In this document: positions 1 to 7,529 of the stretch, one piece after another
How positions within the stretch are numbered: the stretch's first letter is position 1
How the letters are laid out: each line of letters starts with the position of its first letter
NCBI GenBank assembly: GCA_023432025.1
Contig: JAEYVE010000259.1
Span: forward strand, 1-20,223
Direction: 5' to 3'
From: Pseudomonadota bacterium
GTDB lineage: Bacteria; Myxococcota_A; Polyangia; Polyangiales; Polyangiaceae
DNA length: 20,223 nucleotides
Made by a program: the position numbers and the translations under genes
The notes under the pieces: generated by a model
What the model was told of the DNA's origin: nothing
Database searches by the model: none
What the model saw: only the letters and a program-made list of their open reading frames with translations

Positions 1-24
1 CCTCACGATCGAGTGATCGTGAGG
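1..24. terminator. Perfect 10-bp stem-loop at the window edge
   Basis: The arms CCTCACGATC and GATCGTGAGG are perfectly complementary around a GAGT loop. On the + strand the stem is followed by a mildly T-rich stretch (25-41), so it could terminate a + strand transcript coming from outside the window. On the - strand it is the third hairpin after aceE, and what follows lies off the window. The structure is seen directly; terminator function is inferred. Confidence 0.5.
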
Positions 25-63
25 CGCGTTCGTTTTCGTTCAGCGGCGAGTCGTCGGCTGCGC

Positions 64-89
64 CTCCAGGTCCGTGAACGGACCCGGAG
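64..89 (-). terminator. Stem-loop downstream of aceE
   Basis: CTCC, a mismatch, then GGTCCG pairs with CGGACC and GGAG around a TGAA tetraloop (TTCA on the aceE strand). This gives ten base pairs with one A-C mismatch. It is the second of three consecutive hairpins after the aceE stop codon. No T-run follows, which is common for GC-rich genomes, so it may be a weak or Rho-assisted terminator or an mRNA 3'-end stabiliser. Confidence 0.4.
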
Positions 90-96
90 ACCGCAC

Positions 97-124
97 GCGG
101 GGCGTCGCTCACGCGCCGCCCCGC
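97..124 (-). terminator. GC-rich 8-bp stem-loop just after the aceE stop
   Basis: GCGGGGCG (97-104) and CGCCCCGC (117-124) are perfect complements with a 12-nt loop. The stem begins 7 nt after the aceE stop codon, the usual place for a terminator or 3'-end hairpin. No T-tract follows on the - strand. The hairpin is seen directly; its role as the primary aceE terminator is inferred. Confidence 0.45.
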
Positions 125-131
125 TCCCCAC

Positions 132-2867
132 TCAGACGTGCAGCGGATCGAGCTTGTCGGGATTGACGCCGAGCTCTTCGATGGCGCGCGCCACCGTCTT
201 GGCGTCCACCTTGCCTTGCTTGCGCAAGGCGTCGAGCGCGGCGATGGCGATGCTCTCCTTGTCGATTTCGAAGTGACGACGAAGCGCCTCACGCGTGTCG
301 CTCATGCCGAAACCTTCCGTACCCAGCGACGTCAAGTGCGCCGGCACCCACTCACGGATGGAATCCGGGAGGGCCTTCATGAAGTCGCTGGCTGCGACGA
401 CCGGCCCCTCCGCGCCCGTGAGGACGCGAGTGACGTACGGCACGCGCGCCTCGGACTCGGGGTGCAGGCGATTCCAGCGATCGCACTCGAGCGCCTCGTT
501 GCGGAGCTGCTGGTAGCTGGTCGCGCTCCAGACGTCCGACGAAACACCGAAGCGCTCCGCGAGGAGCTGCTGCGCCTCGAGCACCCGGTACATGATGGGG
601 CCCGAGCCGAACAGCTGCACGTGGAGCGGCTGCTTGGTCTTGGCGGTGTTGTAGCGATACAGACCCGCCACGATGCCCTTGCGGGCCTCGGCGCTCAACT
701 CGGCGTTTTCCGCCGCGCCCGTTGCCTCTGCCCAGTTCTTGTGACCAGGCATGGGAGGCATTTGGTAGTCCTCGTTGTAGACGGTGATGTAGTAGAAGAT
801 GTTTTCGTCTTCCGCGTACATGCGCCGCATGCCGTCTTCGATGATCGTACCGAGCTCGAAGGCGAACGCCGGGTCGTAGGCCTTGATGTTCGGGAAGGCC
901 ATCACGTTGAGCAGGCTGTGCCCGTCCTCGTGCTGGAGCCCCTCACCGTTCAGCGTGGTGCGACCCGCGGTAGCGCCCAGCAAGAAGCCGCGCGCCATCA
1001 TGTCGCCGGCGGCCCAAATTTGGTCACCGACGCGCTGGAACCCGAACATCGAGTAGAAGATGTAGAACGGGATCATCGGCTCGTTCTGCACGCTGTACGA
1101 CGTGGCAGCGGCCGTGAACGACGCCATGGCGCCCGCTTCGGTGATGCCCTCTTCGAGCACCTGACCGTCCTTGGCTTCTTTGTAATAGAGCAGCTTGCCC
1201 TTATCGATGGGCTCGTAGAGCTGACCCTGCGCGGCGTAAATGCCGACCTGGCCGAACAGAGCGTCCAAGCCGAAGGTACGCGCTTCGTCCGGAATGATCG
1301 GCACCACGCGGCGACCGATCTTCTTGTCGCGGATCATCTTCGCGAGCATGCGCGAGAAGACCATCGTGGTGGACGCCTCGCCTTTCGCCATGCCCGCCTC
1401 GAACTCCTCGTAGAAGTTCGACGGCGGCACCTCGAGCGGAACCTGCGCGGACACCCGACGCGACGGGATGACGCCGCCCAGCTGACGACGCCGCTCGAGC
1501 ATGTACTCCACCTCGGGGCTGTCCATGCCGGGGTGATAGAACGGAGCTTCCTTGAGCTTGTCGTCCGGTACGGGCAACTCGAGCTTGTCGCGGAACGCGC
1601 GCAGCTCGTCCAAGTCCATCTTCTTCTTCTGGTGCGTGACGTTCACGCCTTCGAAGCCTTCGCCCAACGTCCATCCCTTGACCGTGTGGCACAGAATGGC
1701 GACGGGGCGGCCTTGGCCCTTGAGCGACACCGCGCGCTCGTACGCGGAGTAGATCTTTCGGTAGCTGTGACCGCCGCGGCGCAGCTTCGTGATTTGCTCG
1801 TCGGACAGATCCGCGACCATTTCCAGCATGCGCGGGTCGCTGCCGAAGAAGGACTTGCGAATGTAGTCGCCGGACGCGTTGGTATAGCGCTGCCACTGAC
1901 CGTCCACGACGGCGTTCATGTGGCGGCGCAGCACGCCCTCGGTGTCCTTGGCGATGATGGGATCCCACTCGGGTCCCCAAATCAGCTTGATGACGTCCCA
2001 ACCCGCGCCACGGAAAATGGCCTCGAGCTCCTGGATGATCTTGCCGTTGCCGCGTACCGGCCCGTCGAGGCGCTGCAGGTTGCAGTTGACGACGAACACC
2101 AGGTTGTCCAGCTTCTCGCGCGCGGCGATGCTGAGCTGCCCCAAGCTTTCGGGCTCGTCACACTCACCGTCGCCCATGAAGCACCACACGCGCTGAGCTT
2201 CGGTGTTCTTGATGCCCCGATTCTGCAGGTACCGCGCGAAGCGCGCCTGATAGATGGCGCTGATGGGGCCGATGCCCATGCTCACCGTCGGGAACTGCCA
2301 GTAGGTCGGCATGAGGCGCGGGTGCGGGTACGAGCTGAGGCCCGCGCCGCGGTCCACCTCGCGCCGGAAGCGGTCCATGGCCTCCACGGAAAGGCGCCCC
2401 TCGAGGAACGAGCGCGAGTAGATGCCCGGCGCCGCGTGGCCCTGGTAAAAGACCATGTCTCCGCCGCCCTCTGCTTCTGGACCGCGGAAGAAGTGGTTGA
2501 AGCCCACCTCGTACATGCTGGCGCTGGACGCGTAGCTGGAGAGGTGTCCGCCGATGCCCGAGAACTTGACGTTCGCGCGCTGCACCATCGCCACGGCGTT
2601 CCAGCGGATGATGCGACGAACGCGCTTTTCCATTTCGGCGTCGCCGGGGAACTCGGAGTCCTCCTCGGGCGGGATGGTGTTCACGTAGTCCGTGACGAGT
2701 GGCCCCTTCGGCTCCACGCGGTGCAGGCGCGCGTTCTCGAGCACGCGACGCAGCAAGTACCGGGCCCTCTCCGGGCCTTCGTGCGCAATCACGGATTCGA
2801 GGGACTCGATCCACTCGCGGGTCTCTTGGGGGTCTCGGTCGGTCGCTTCGGGCAGATTCGTGCTCAC
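132..2867 (-). CDS. aceE: Pyruvate dehydrogenase E1 component, homodimeric type
   Basis: This is the thiamine-diphosphate-dependent E1 subunit of the pyruvate dehydrogenase complex, which decarboxylates pyruvate and acetylates the lipoyl group of E2 in the cytoplasm. The product is 911 residues, close to the length of the E. coli AceE family (about 890). The ThDP/Mg motif is clear: GDGECDEPE at residues 232-240, followed by NCNLQRLDGPV at 261-271. The region around YQGHAAPGIYSRSFLEGRLS (141-160) is also typical of AceE. I chose the GTG at 2867 because a strong GGAGG lies 7 nt upstream and the preceding in-frame sequence (to 3233) looks non-coding. No E2 (aceF) or E3 (lpd) gene lies in the window. 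The gene is divergent from its upstream neighbour and is followed by three hairpins, so it may be monocistronic. The neighbour beyond position 1 is not visible. Confidence 0.97.
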   Translation of the reverse strand: MSTNLPEATDRDPQETREWIESLESVIAHEGPERARYLLRRVLENARLHRVEPKGPLVTDYVNTIPPEEDSEFPGDAEMEKRVRRIIRWNAVAMVQRANVKFSGIGGHLSSYASSASMYEVGFNHFFRGPEAEGGGDMVFYQGHAAPGIYSRSFLEGRLSVEAMDRFRREVDRGAGLSSYPHPRLMPTYWQFPTVSMGIGPISAIYQARFARYLQNRGIKNTEAQRVWCFMGDGECDEPESLGQLSIAAREKLDNLVFVVNCNLQRLDGPVRGNGKIIQELEAIFRGAGWDVIKLIWGPEWDPIIAKDTEGVLRRHMNAVVDGQWQRYTNASGDYIRKSFFGSDPRMLEMVADLSDEQITKLRRGGHSYRKIYSAYERAVSLKGQGRPVAILCHTVKGWTLGEGFEGVNVTHQKKKMDLDELRAFRDKLELPVPDDKLKEAPFYHPGMDSPEVEYMLERRRQLGGVIPSRRVSAQVPLEVPPSNFYEEFEAGMAKGEASTTMVFSRMLAKMIRDKKIGRRVVPIIPDEARTFGLDALFGQVGIYAAQGQLYEPIDKGKLLYYKEAKDGQVLEEGITEAGAMASFTAAATSYSVQNEPMIPFYIFYSMFGFQRVGDQIWAAGDMMARGFLLGATAGRTTLNGEGLQHEDGHSLLNVMAFPNIKAYDPAFAFELGTIIEDGMRRMYAEDENIFYYITVYNEDYQMPPMPGHKNWAEATGAAENAELSAEARKGIVAGLYRYNTAKTKQPLHVQLFGSGPIMYRVLEAQQLLAERFGVSSDVWSATSYQQLRNEALECDRWNRLHPESEARVPYVTRVLTGAEGPVVAASDFMKALPDSIREWVPAHLTSLGTEGFGMSDTREALRRHFEIDKESIAIAALDALRKQGKVDAKTVARAIEELGVNPDKLDPLHV

Positions 2868-2874
2868 GCTGTCT

Positions 2875-2879
2875 CCTCC
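2875..2879 (-). promoter_or_regulatory. Ribosome binding site of aceE
   Basis: GGAGG on the - strand lies 7 nt before the GTG at 2867. It decides the start against the longer open frame that runs upstream to 3233. Confidence 0.8.
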
Positions 2880-3052
2880 GGAGGGCGGCTCCGCGCGTGG
2901 CGGCGCTTCCCTGGGTCGCCTGCTTCTGCAGCTGGGCTCACGGGTTCTCCCCGGCTCCCGCGCACCTTTCGAGTCCGACAGAGCGGCTCGATTCGCGGGG
3001 CCGTATTGGGCGCTTCTTACCCGCACCGCCAGGCGTAGTCGAGAGCCGCAGC

Positions 3053-3066
3053 GGTCAGACCAATTG
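3053..3066 (-). promoter_or_regulatory. Candidate GntR/PdhR-like operator upstream of aceE
   Basis: On the aceE strand the sequence CAATTGGTCTGACC contains the perfect palindromic core GGTC-T-GACC preceded by ATT. It resembles the FadR/PdhR subfamily operator pattern (A)TTGGTnnnACCAA(T), with the left half-site complete and the right half-site limited to ACC. It lies about 186 nt upstream of the aceE start, within reach of a promoter with a long leader. The match is seen; regulation by a PdhR-like protein is inferred and no such regulator is encoded in the window. Confidence 0.35.
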
Positions 3067-3156
3067 GCCGCCACGCGGAAAAACCATCGAAGATTACTGG
3101 GATTTTTAGAGCCTCCCGACGACGCCGCCACCCGCCGCCAGCATGGAAGCGGCGAA

Positions 3157-3327
3157 TGTGCCTCTGTGCCGGGTAGCCCAGAGGGCACAAAAGATTCTGG
3201 CGCCTTCTTTCCGCTTTCGAAAAAGGCGGCCAACTCGAAAAGGCGGCAGAGAGTCGAAGGGCGCGGGCATGCCTCGGGCCCTTCATTGGTTCACTTTGGT
3301 CCCAAGGGGTCTCCCCGCAACCCCTTG
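3157..3327. other. Cluster of four consecutive stem-loops
   Basis: Four inverted repeats follow one another. First, 3157-3166 TGTGCCTCTG pairs with 3179-3189 CAGAGGGCACA (10 bp, one bulge, 12-nt loop). Second, 3201-3211 pairs with 3219-3228 (CGCCTT, bulged C, TTTC with GAAA, AAGGCG; 7-nt loop). Third, 3256-3262 GAAGGGC pairs with 3278-3284 GCCCTTC, with extra internal pairing around CATG. Fourth, 3303-3309 CAAGGGG pairs with 3321-3327 CCCCTTG. On the + strand the cluster ends 35 nt before the phosphoesterase ATG; on the - strand it lies 290-460 nt upstream of aceE. It could be a structured leader, a small RNA or a run of transcription-control hairpins. No known riboswitch class was recognised. 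Confidence 0.45.
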
Positions 3328-3362
3328 AAGCCGGACATCCTCTTCACGCGTACACGCCCAGA

Positions 3363-4571
3363 ATGTCTCCAGCCTCGATCGCCATTTCGCTCACCTTCGT
3401 CCTCACGGTCGTGGGTCTCGGGCACTACTACCTCTGGCGCCGGCTCGTGCGAGATACGGAGCTGCCCGCGCGCTACCGGCGCGCGGTCGTCGCGGGGCTC
3501 GTGGCTTCCGCAGCAGCTTTGCCCCTCGTGTTCTTGCTCCCGCGTCTGCCCCGCGCCTACGTGTCGCCGTGGGCGTTCGCGGGCTACGTGTGGATGGGGA
3601 TGCTCTCGATCGTGACCGCGCTGTTTCTCTGCGCGGACGCAGTGCGTGGCGTGCGCTGGCTCGCGCAGTGGACGGCGCGCCGGCTGCGCGCGCGCCCCGA
3701 CGAGCCCTCGGATCCCGAGCGAAGGCGCACGATGGGAAGGCTCTTGGCCGCGGCCGTGGCGCTCCTGGCCACGAGCTTCGGAGCGGCGGGCGTGCACCAA
3801 GTGCTCCAGCGCTTCAAGGTGAAGCGGGTGCGCGTCGAGCTTTCCAAGCTGCCGCGCGAGCTCGCCGGCTTTCGCATCGTGCAGCTGACGGACGTCCACG
3901 TGGGCCCCACCATCGGCCGGGACTTCGTCGAGGCAATGGTCGCGAAAACGAACGCGCTGGAGCCGGACGTCATCGCCATCACGGGAGACCTCGTCGACGG
4001 CAGCGTGGAGGAGCTCCGAAGCCACGTGGCGCCGCTCGCCGACCTTCGCGCCAAACACGGCGTGTACTTCGTCACGGGCAACCACGAGTACTACTCGGGG
4101 GTGGACGAGTGGCTCGCCGAGCTCTCCCGCCTCGGTATTCGAGTGCTGGACAACGCACGCGTCAGCATCGGCAGCGGTGAGGCCAGCTTCGATCTCGCGG
4201 GAGTGTCGGACTACAGCTCACGGCGCGACGGCGCCTCCCCCGACCTGCCCCGTGCCCTGGAAGGTTGCCCGGAGGCGCGTGAGGTCGTGCTACTCGCCCA
4301 CCAGCCCCGCGCCGTACGAGAGGCAAGCGAGCTCGACGTCGGGCTCGTGCTCTCCGGCCACACGCACGGCGGGCAGTACTGGCCGTTCAACTGGTTCGTG
4401 TATCTCGCGCAACCCGTGGTGAAGGGGCTGGCCCGCTTCGGGCGCACGCAAATCTACGTGAGCACGGGCACCGGCTACTGGGGGCCGCCCATGCGTCTGG
4501 GTACGGAATCGGAAATCACGCTGATCGAGCTACAAAGCCCCAGCGCGGGCTCCGCGCAAGCGGTCGCCTGA
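3363..4571 (+). CDS. Membrane-anchored metallophosphoesterase (YkuE-like)
   Basis: This is a calcineurin-like metallophosphoesterase of 402 residues with its catalytic domain behind an N-terminal membrane part. Hydrophobic segments lie near residues 5-25, 42-61, 70-91 and 126-145. The catalytic domain (about 165-390) shows the full dinuclear-metal motif set: QLTDVHVG (D177, H179), GDLVDG (208-213), GNHE (239-242), LLAHQP (H313) and GHTHGGQYW (332-340). The closest familiar relatives are YkuE/YaeI-type enzymes proposed to act on phospholipid or lipid A-type phosphates; the substrate here cannot be read from sequence. The start is the first ATG, before the first membrane helix, without an obvious Shine-Dalgarno sequence. 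Its stop is 7 bp from the convergent transporter stop. Confidence 0.92.
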   Translation: MSPASIAISLTFVLTVVGLGHYYLWRRLVRDTELPARYRRAVVAGLVASAAALPLVFLLPRLPRAYVSPWAFAGYVWMGMLSIVTALFLCADAVRGVRWLAQWTARRLRARPDEPSDPERRRTMGRLLAAAVALLATSFGAAGVHQVLQRFKVKRVRVELSKLPRELAGFRIVQLTDVHVGPTIGRDFVEAMVAKTNALEPDVIAITGDLVDGSVEELRSHVAPLADLRAKHGVYFVTGNHEYYSGVDEWLAELSRLGIRVLDNARVSIGSGEASFDLAGVSDYSSRRDGASPDLPRALEGCPEAREVVLLAHQPRAVREASELDVGLVLSGHTHGGQYWPFNWFVYLAQPVVKGLARFGRTQIYVSTGTGYWGPPMRLGTESEITLIELQSPSAGSAQAVA

Positions 4572-4578
4572 CACGAGG

Positions 4579-5811
4579 TCACGCGAGCTCGCGCTCGCGA
4601 GCGCGCACGCGCCCTTCGACGCTCCACAGCAGAAACGGCAGCGACGCGCCCAGCACCATGGACGCGACGCCGACGCGATCCATGCCCACGAGGCGCCCGC
4701 CAGGCGCCTCGCTGAGCAAGCGGGACGCGACGAGCGCACCGGCCGCGGAGGCGACGTGCTGCACCGCCGACTGCGCGGACATGTAACGGGCGCGCTCCGC
4801 AGGAGGTGGAACGCGGCTGGCCAAAGACTGCATGGGAATGAAGCGAAAGCTGGCCGTTCCCATCAGTGCCACGAAGAGCGCCAACACGGGCCACGAGTAC
4901 TGCGGCGCGACGAACGAAACGTACACACAGCCGACGTAAACGAGCGTCCCGAACGCGGCCACGACGGTCGCTCCGAGACGATCGACGAGCCTGCCGACGA
5001 CCTGCATGGCCGCGAAGCTGACCGCGCCCCCCACCAAGTACAGGAGCCCCAAACGCTCACGTGGATAGCCGAAGTTGAACTGCCAATAGGTGGCGAGGTT
5101 CGGGATGAACATGAAGTTCGCGGCCATGGCCAGGCCGACCGCACAGAGCGCAGCCATGACCCCCGGTCGCCGCAGGAACGTCCAGCCAACGTCGCCACCA
5201 CCAGAAGGAGCCGCAGGCCGGAGCGGAGGCAAGAGCCAAACGGCCGCGAGCGCCAAAACCGCCCCCAAGAGAGCGACCGCAAAGAACGGCAACGACCAAC
5301 CGCCAAAGCGCGCGAGCTCTAGACCCGCAGGCACACCGAGCACCGAGGCGACGGAAAACGCGCTCATGACGACACCCATGGCGCGCCCGCGCCGCTCCGG
5401 TGGAACGACGTCGCTGACGATGGCCAGCGCAAGTGACGTCGCGGGGCCGCCGAACGCGCCGGCCAAGATCCGGGTCGCGACCATCGAGTGAAGGTCCCAC
5501 GAGAACCCGCCCGCAGCCGTCGCCACGACGAGCCCAGCCAACGTGACCGCAAGCGCCCGGCGACGATCGAAGCGGTCGAGAACGAACGCGCCGACGACGC
5601 CGGCGACAGCGGCCGATGCCGTGTAGCTGGCGCCGATGACTCCGAGCTGGGGCGTGGGGATCGCCAAGGCTTGGGCGAAGTCCGGCCCGAGCGGCATGAC
5701 CATCATGAAGTCCAGGACGTTGACGAACTGGACCGCCGCAATGATGAAAAGCAGCTTGCGCTCCGAAATCCGGGAGGCGGCGCCGGGGTCGTTGGACGTG
5801 TTGGACGACAT
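4579..5811 (-). CDS. Major facilitator superfamily transporter
   Basis: This is a 410-residue polytopic inner-membrane protein of the drug:H+ antiporter-like MFS type (AraJ/arabinose-efflux-like group), probably an exporter of small molecules. About twelve hydrophobic segments can be counted. The loop between helices 2 and 3 carries the MFS motif A remnant LDRFDRRRAL (78-87), and the first helix contains the LDFMMVMPLGPDF pattern (33-45) frequent in this group. Residues PERRGRAMG (138-146) form the expected cytoplasmic loop after helix 4. The start ATG at 5811 has only a weak ribosome site. It is the last gene of the leftward run sulfatase, FAD enzyme, transporter, 82 bp behind the FAD enzyme with a hairpin in between, so cotranscription is uncertain. 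Substrate is unknown. Confidence 0.92.
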   Translation of the reverse strand: MSSNTSNDPGAASRISERKLLFIIAAVQFVNVLDFMMVMPLGPDFAQALAIPTPQLGVIGASYTASAAVAGVVGAFVLDRFDRRRALAVTLAGLVVATAAGGFSWDLHSMVATRILAGAFGGPATSLALAIVSDVVPPERRGRAMGVVMSAFSVASVLGVPAGLELARFGGWSLPFFAVALLGAVLALAAVWLLPPLRPAAPSGGGDVGWTFLRRPGVMAALCAVGLAMAANFMFIPNLATYWQFNFGYPRERLGLLYLVGGAVSFAAMQVVGRLVDRLGATVVAAFGTLVYVGCVYVSFVAPQYSWPVLALFVALMGTASFRFIPMQSLASRVPPPAERARYMSAQSAVQHVASAAGALVASRLLSEAPGGRLVGMDRVGVASMVLGASLPFLLWSVEGRVRARERELA

Positions 5812-5860
5812 GACGGTGCGGGGGGAACGAGGCGATACGGCGGGCGCCCACGCGAAGTTT

Positions 5861-5892
5861 CGAAGGCTCCCAGGCGCGCAAAGCGAGCCTCG
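5861..5892 (-). terminator. Stem-loop right behind the FAD-dehydrogenase stop
   Basis: CGAAGGCTC (5861-5869) pairs with GAGCCTCG (5885-5892): 8 bp with one bulged A and a 15-nt loop. On the coding strand it starts one nucleotide after the stop codon of the FAD-dependent dehydrogenase. No T-run follows. It may terminate or attenuate transcription before the MFS gene. Confidence 0.35.
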
Positions 5893-5893
5893 G

Positions 5894-7477
5894 TCAGGCC
5901 GTCACCTGACGAGACACGACCTCCGCGACCCGCACGCCGTCCACCGCAGCGCTGACGATGCCCCCCGCGTAGCCTGCGCCTTCCCCGCATGGGTACAACC
6001 CCTTGAGCCCCACGGCCTCCAACGTTTCCGCGTGACGCGTCACGCGTACGGGTGCGCTGGTGCGGGACTCGACGCCCACCAAGATGGCCTCGTCGCTGAC
6101 ATAGCCGCGAAGCTGCCGCCCGAAGCGCGACAGCGCCTGACGCATGCGGTCCGCGAAGGCGAGCCCCGTGGCGTCCAACACATCGGCCAGGTTCGTAGCT
6201 GCGAGTCCGGGAAGGTAACTCGTGCGCGGCAGCGTGCTCGACGCTCGCTTGGCGAGAAAATCCGTAACGCGGGTCGCGGGCGCGCGGTTTTCTCCCCCGC
6301 CCGCCAAACACGCGGCTCGCTCCGCGCGCTTCTGCAGCTCTACGCCGGAGAGCGGACCGGTCAGACCCACGCGCGCCACGTCCTCGAGCTCCACGGCGAC
6401 CACGAACCCGGAGTTGGCGTACTCCGAGTCGCGCTTGGAGAGGCTCATGCCGTTCACGACGAGGTGCTCGGCGTCCGTCATGGCCGGCACGATCCATCCG
6501 CCCGGGCACATGCAAAACGAGAACACCCCGCGCTCTTCCACCGTACAGGCGAGCTTGTAGCTAGCGGCGCCCAACCGCGTGTGGCCTGCGTAGTGACCGA
6601 ACTGCGCGCGATCGATGATGCTCTGCGGATGCTCGATACGCACACCGAGCGCGAACGGCTTGGGCTCGAGCAGCACCCCCAGCTGCTCACACATCGAAAG
6701 GACGTCGCGCGCCGAGTGACCCGTCGCGAGCACCACCGCGCGAGACGCGATCTCGACGCCGTCCGCCAAACGCACGCCAGCGACGCGACGCTCGCTGCCC
6801 GTACCCTCGGTGAGCACGGTGGTCACCCGGCTGTCGAAGCGAAACTCGACGCCCACGGCTTCCAGGCGCTCCCGCATCGACGAAATCACCTGAGGCAGCA
6901 AGTTGCTGCCGATGTGGGGCCGCGCCTCGGTCAGGATGGCGCGCGGCGCGCCGTGGAGCGCCAGCACCTCGATGACGTCGCGCACGTTGCCGCGCTTGTG
7001 GCTGCGCGTGTAGAGCTTGCCGTCGCTGTACGTGCCGGCGCCGCCCTCGCCGAAACAGTAGTTGCTGTCTTCGTTCACGGTGCCGCGCGCGTTCAGGAGC
7101 TTGAGATCTCTCCGGCGCGGCTGCACCGGCTTACCGCGGTCGAGGACGACGCTCGCGATCCCTTGGCGAGCGAGCTGGTACGCGCAGAAGAGCCCCGCGG
7201 GGCCGTCCCCCACCACGACCACACGCGCGGGTCCGCCCACCTCGCGCGGCTGGGGGGCCCCGAGGGGCGCGTCGGGCGCGTCCCCCAGCCCGACCAGGAG
7301 GTGGAACGAAACGCGGCCGTGCCGCGCGTCGAGAGAGCGCTTTCGAAGCGCGACGTGCGGCAAGTCAGCGGGACGAACTCCGAGCTGCCGCGCTGCCGCC
7401 GCGCGCAGCGCGGCCTCGTCGTCGGGGTCGTCGACACCGAGCGTCAGCTCGAGCTCCTCGGGCAAGCGCGCCTTCAC
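5894..7477 (-). CDS. FAD-dependent dehydrogenase, COG2509 type
   Basis: This is a 527-residue flavoprotein of the widespread but poorly characterised COG2509 family (NAD(P)/FAD-dependent oxidoreductase). An N-terminal domain of about 80 residues precedes the Rossmann fold. The dinucleotide-binding loop is VVVVGDGPAGLFCA (86-99). The family signature GEGGAGTYSDGKL follows at 143-155. An ATGHSA motif closes the second FAD-binding segment, and the C-terminus carries YPCGEGAGYAGGIVSAAVDG, the usual last FAD contact. The start is GTG at 7477, 52 bp after the sulfatase stop. The Shine-Dalgarno-like AGGG just before it lies inside an inverted repeat. The reaction and electron acceptor are unknown for the family; the protein is expected to be cytoplasmic. 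Confidence 0.93.
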   Translation of the reverse strand: MKARLPEELELTLGVDDPDDEAALRAAAARQLGVRPADLPHVALRKRSLDARHGRVSFHLLVGLGDAPDAPLGAPQPREVGGPARVVVVGDGPAGLFCAYQLARQGIASVVLDRGKPVQPRRRDLKLLNARGTVNEDSNYCFGEGGAGTYSDGKLYTRSHKRGNVRDVIEVLALHGAPRAILTEARPHIGSNLLPQVISSMRERLEAVGVEFRFDSRVTTVLTEGTGSERRVAGVRLADGVEIASRAVVLATGHSARDVLSMCEQLGVLLEPKPFALGVRIEHPQSIIDRAQFGHYAGHTRLGAASYKLACTVEERGVFSFCMCPGGWIVPAMTDAEHLVVNGMSLSKRDSEYANSGFVVAVELEDVARVGLTGPLSGVELQKRAERAACLAGGGENRAPATRVTDFLAKRASSTLPRTSYLPGLAATNLADVLDATGLAFADRMRQALSRFGRQLRGYVSDEAILVGVESRTSAPVRVTRHAETLEAVGLKGLYPCGEGAGYAGGIVSAAVDGVRVAEVVSRQVTA

Positions 7478-7478
7478 G

Positions 7479-7516
7479 GCCCTGGGCTACGACAAGGTCG
7501 GGCGAAGCGCCAGGGC
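7479..7516 (-). promoter_or_regulatory. Inverted repeat covering the ribosome site of the FAD gene
   Basis: GCCCTGG (7479-7485) pairs with CCAGGGC (7510-7516), a perfect 7-bp stem with a 24-nt loop. It begins one base before the GTG start of the FAD-dependent dehydrogenase and includes its only Shine-Dalgarno-like bases. It could hide the ribosome site or act as a weak intercistronic hairpin after the sulfatase; chance cannot be excluded. Confidence 0.25.
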
Positions 7517-7529
7517 ACGCGACATCGAT

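Larger units (their letters stand above)
2868..3362. other. Divergent intergenic region between aceE and the phosphoesterase
   Basis: This 495-bp stretch must carry the promoters of both divergent genes. I see no convincing -35/-10 pair and no believable gene; open frames here have no recognisable domain. It holds the aceE ribosome binding site, a GntR-type operator candidate at 3053-3066, a near-perfect 13-14 nt direct repeat (TCGAAAAAGGCGGC at 3217-3230, TCGAAAAGGCGGC at 3235-3247), and four successive stem-loops between 3157 and 3327. Confidence 0.7.

Noticed and set aside
138..3038. 966-codon open frame on the + strand opposite aceE
   Set aside because: It is a shadow frame produced by GC-rich codon bias; it shows no domain, is His/Arg/Ala-rich and lies fully antisense to a certain gene.
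2868..3233. N-terminal extension of AceE
   Set aside because: The extra 122 residues are low-quality Arg/Ser/Pro sequence, exceed the family length, and the strong GGAGG supports GTG 2867.
3017..3286. 89-codon - strand open frame upstream of aceE
   Set aside because: No recognisable domain, overlaps the hairpin cluster, composition like translated non-coding sequence.
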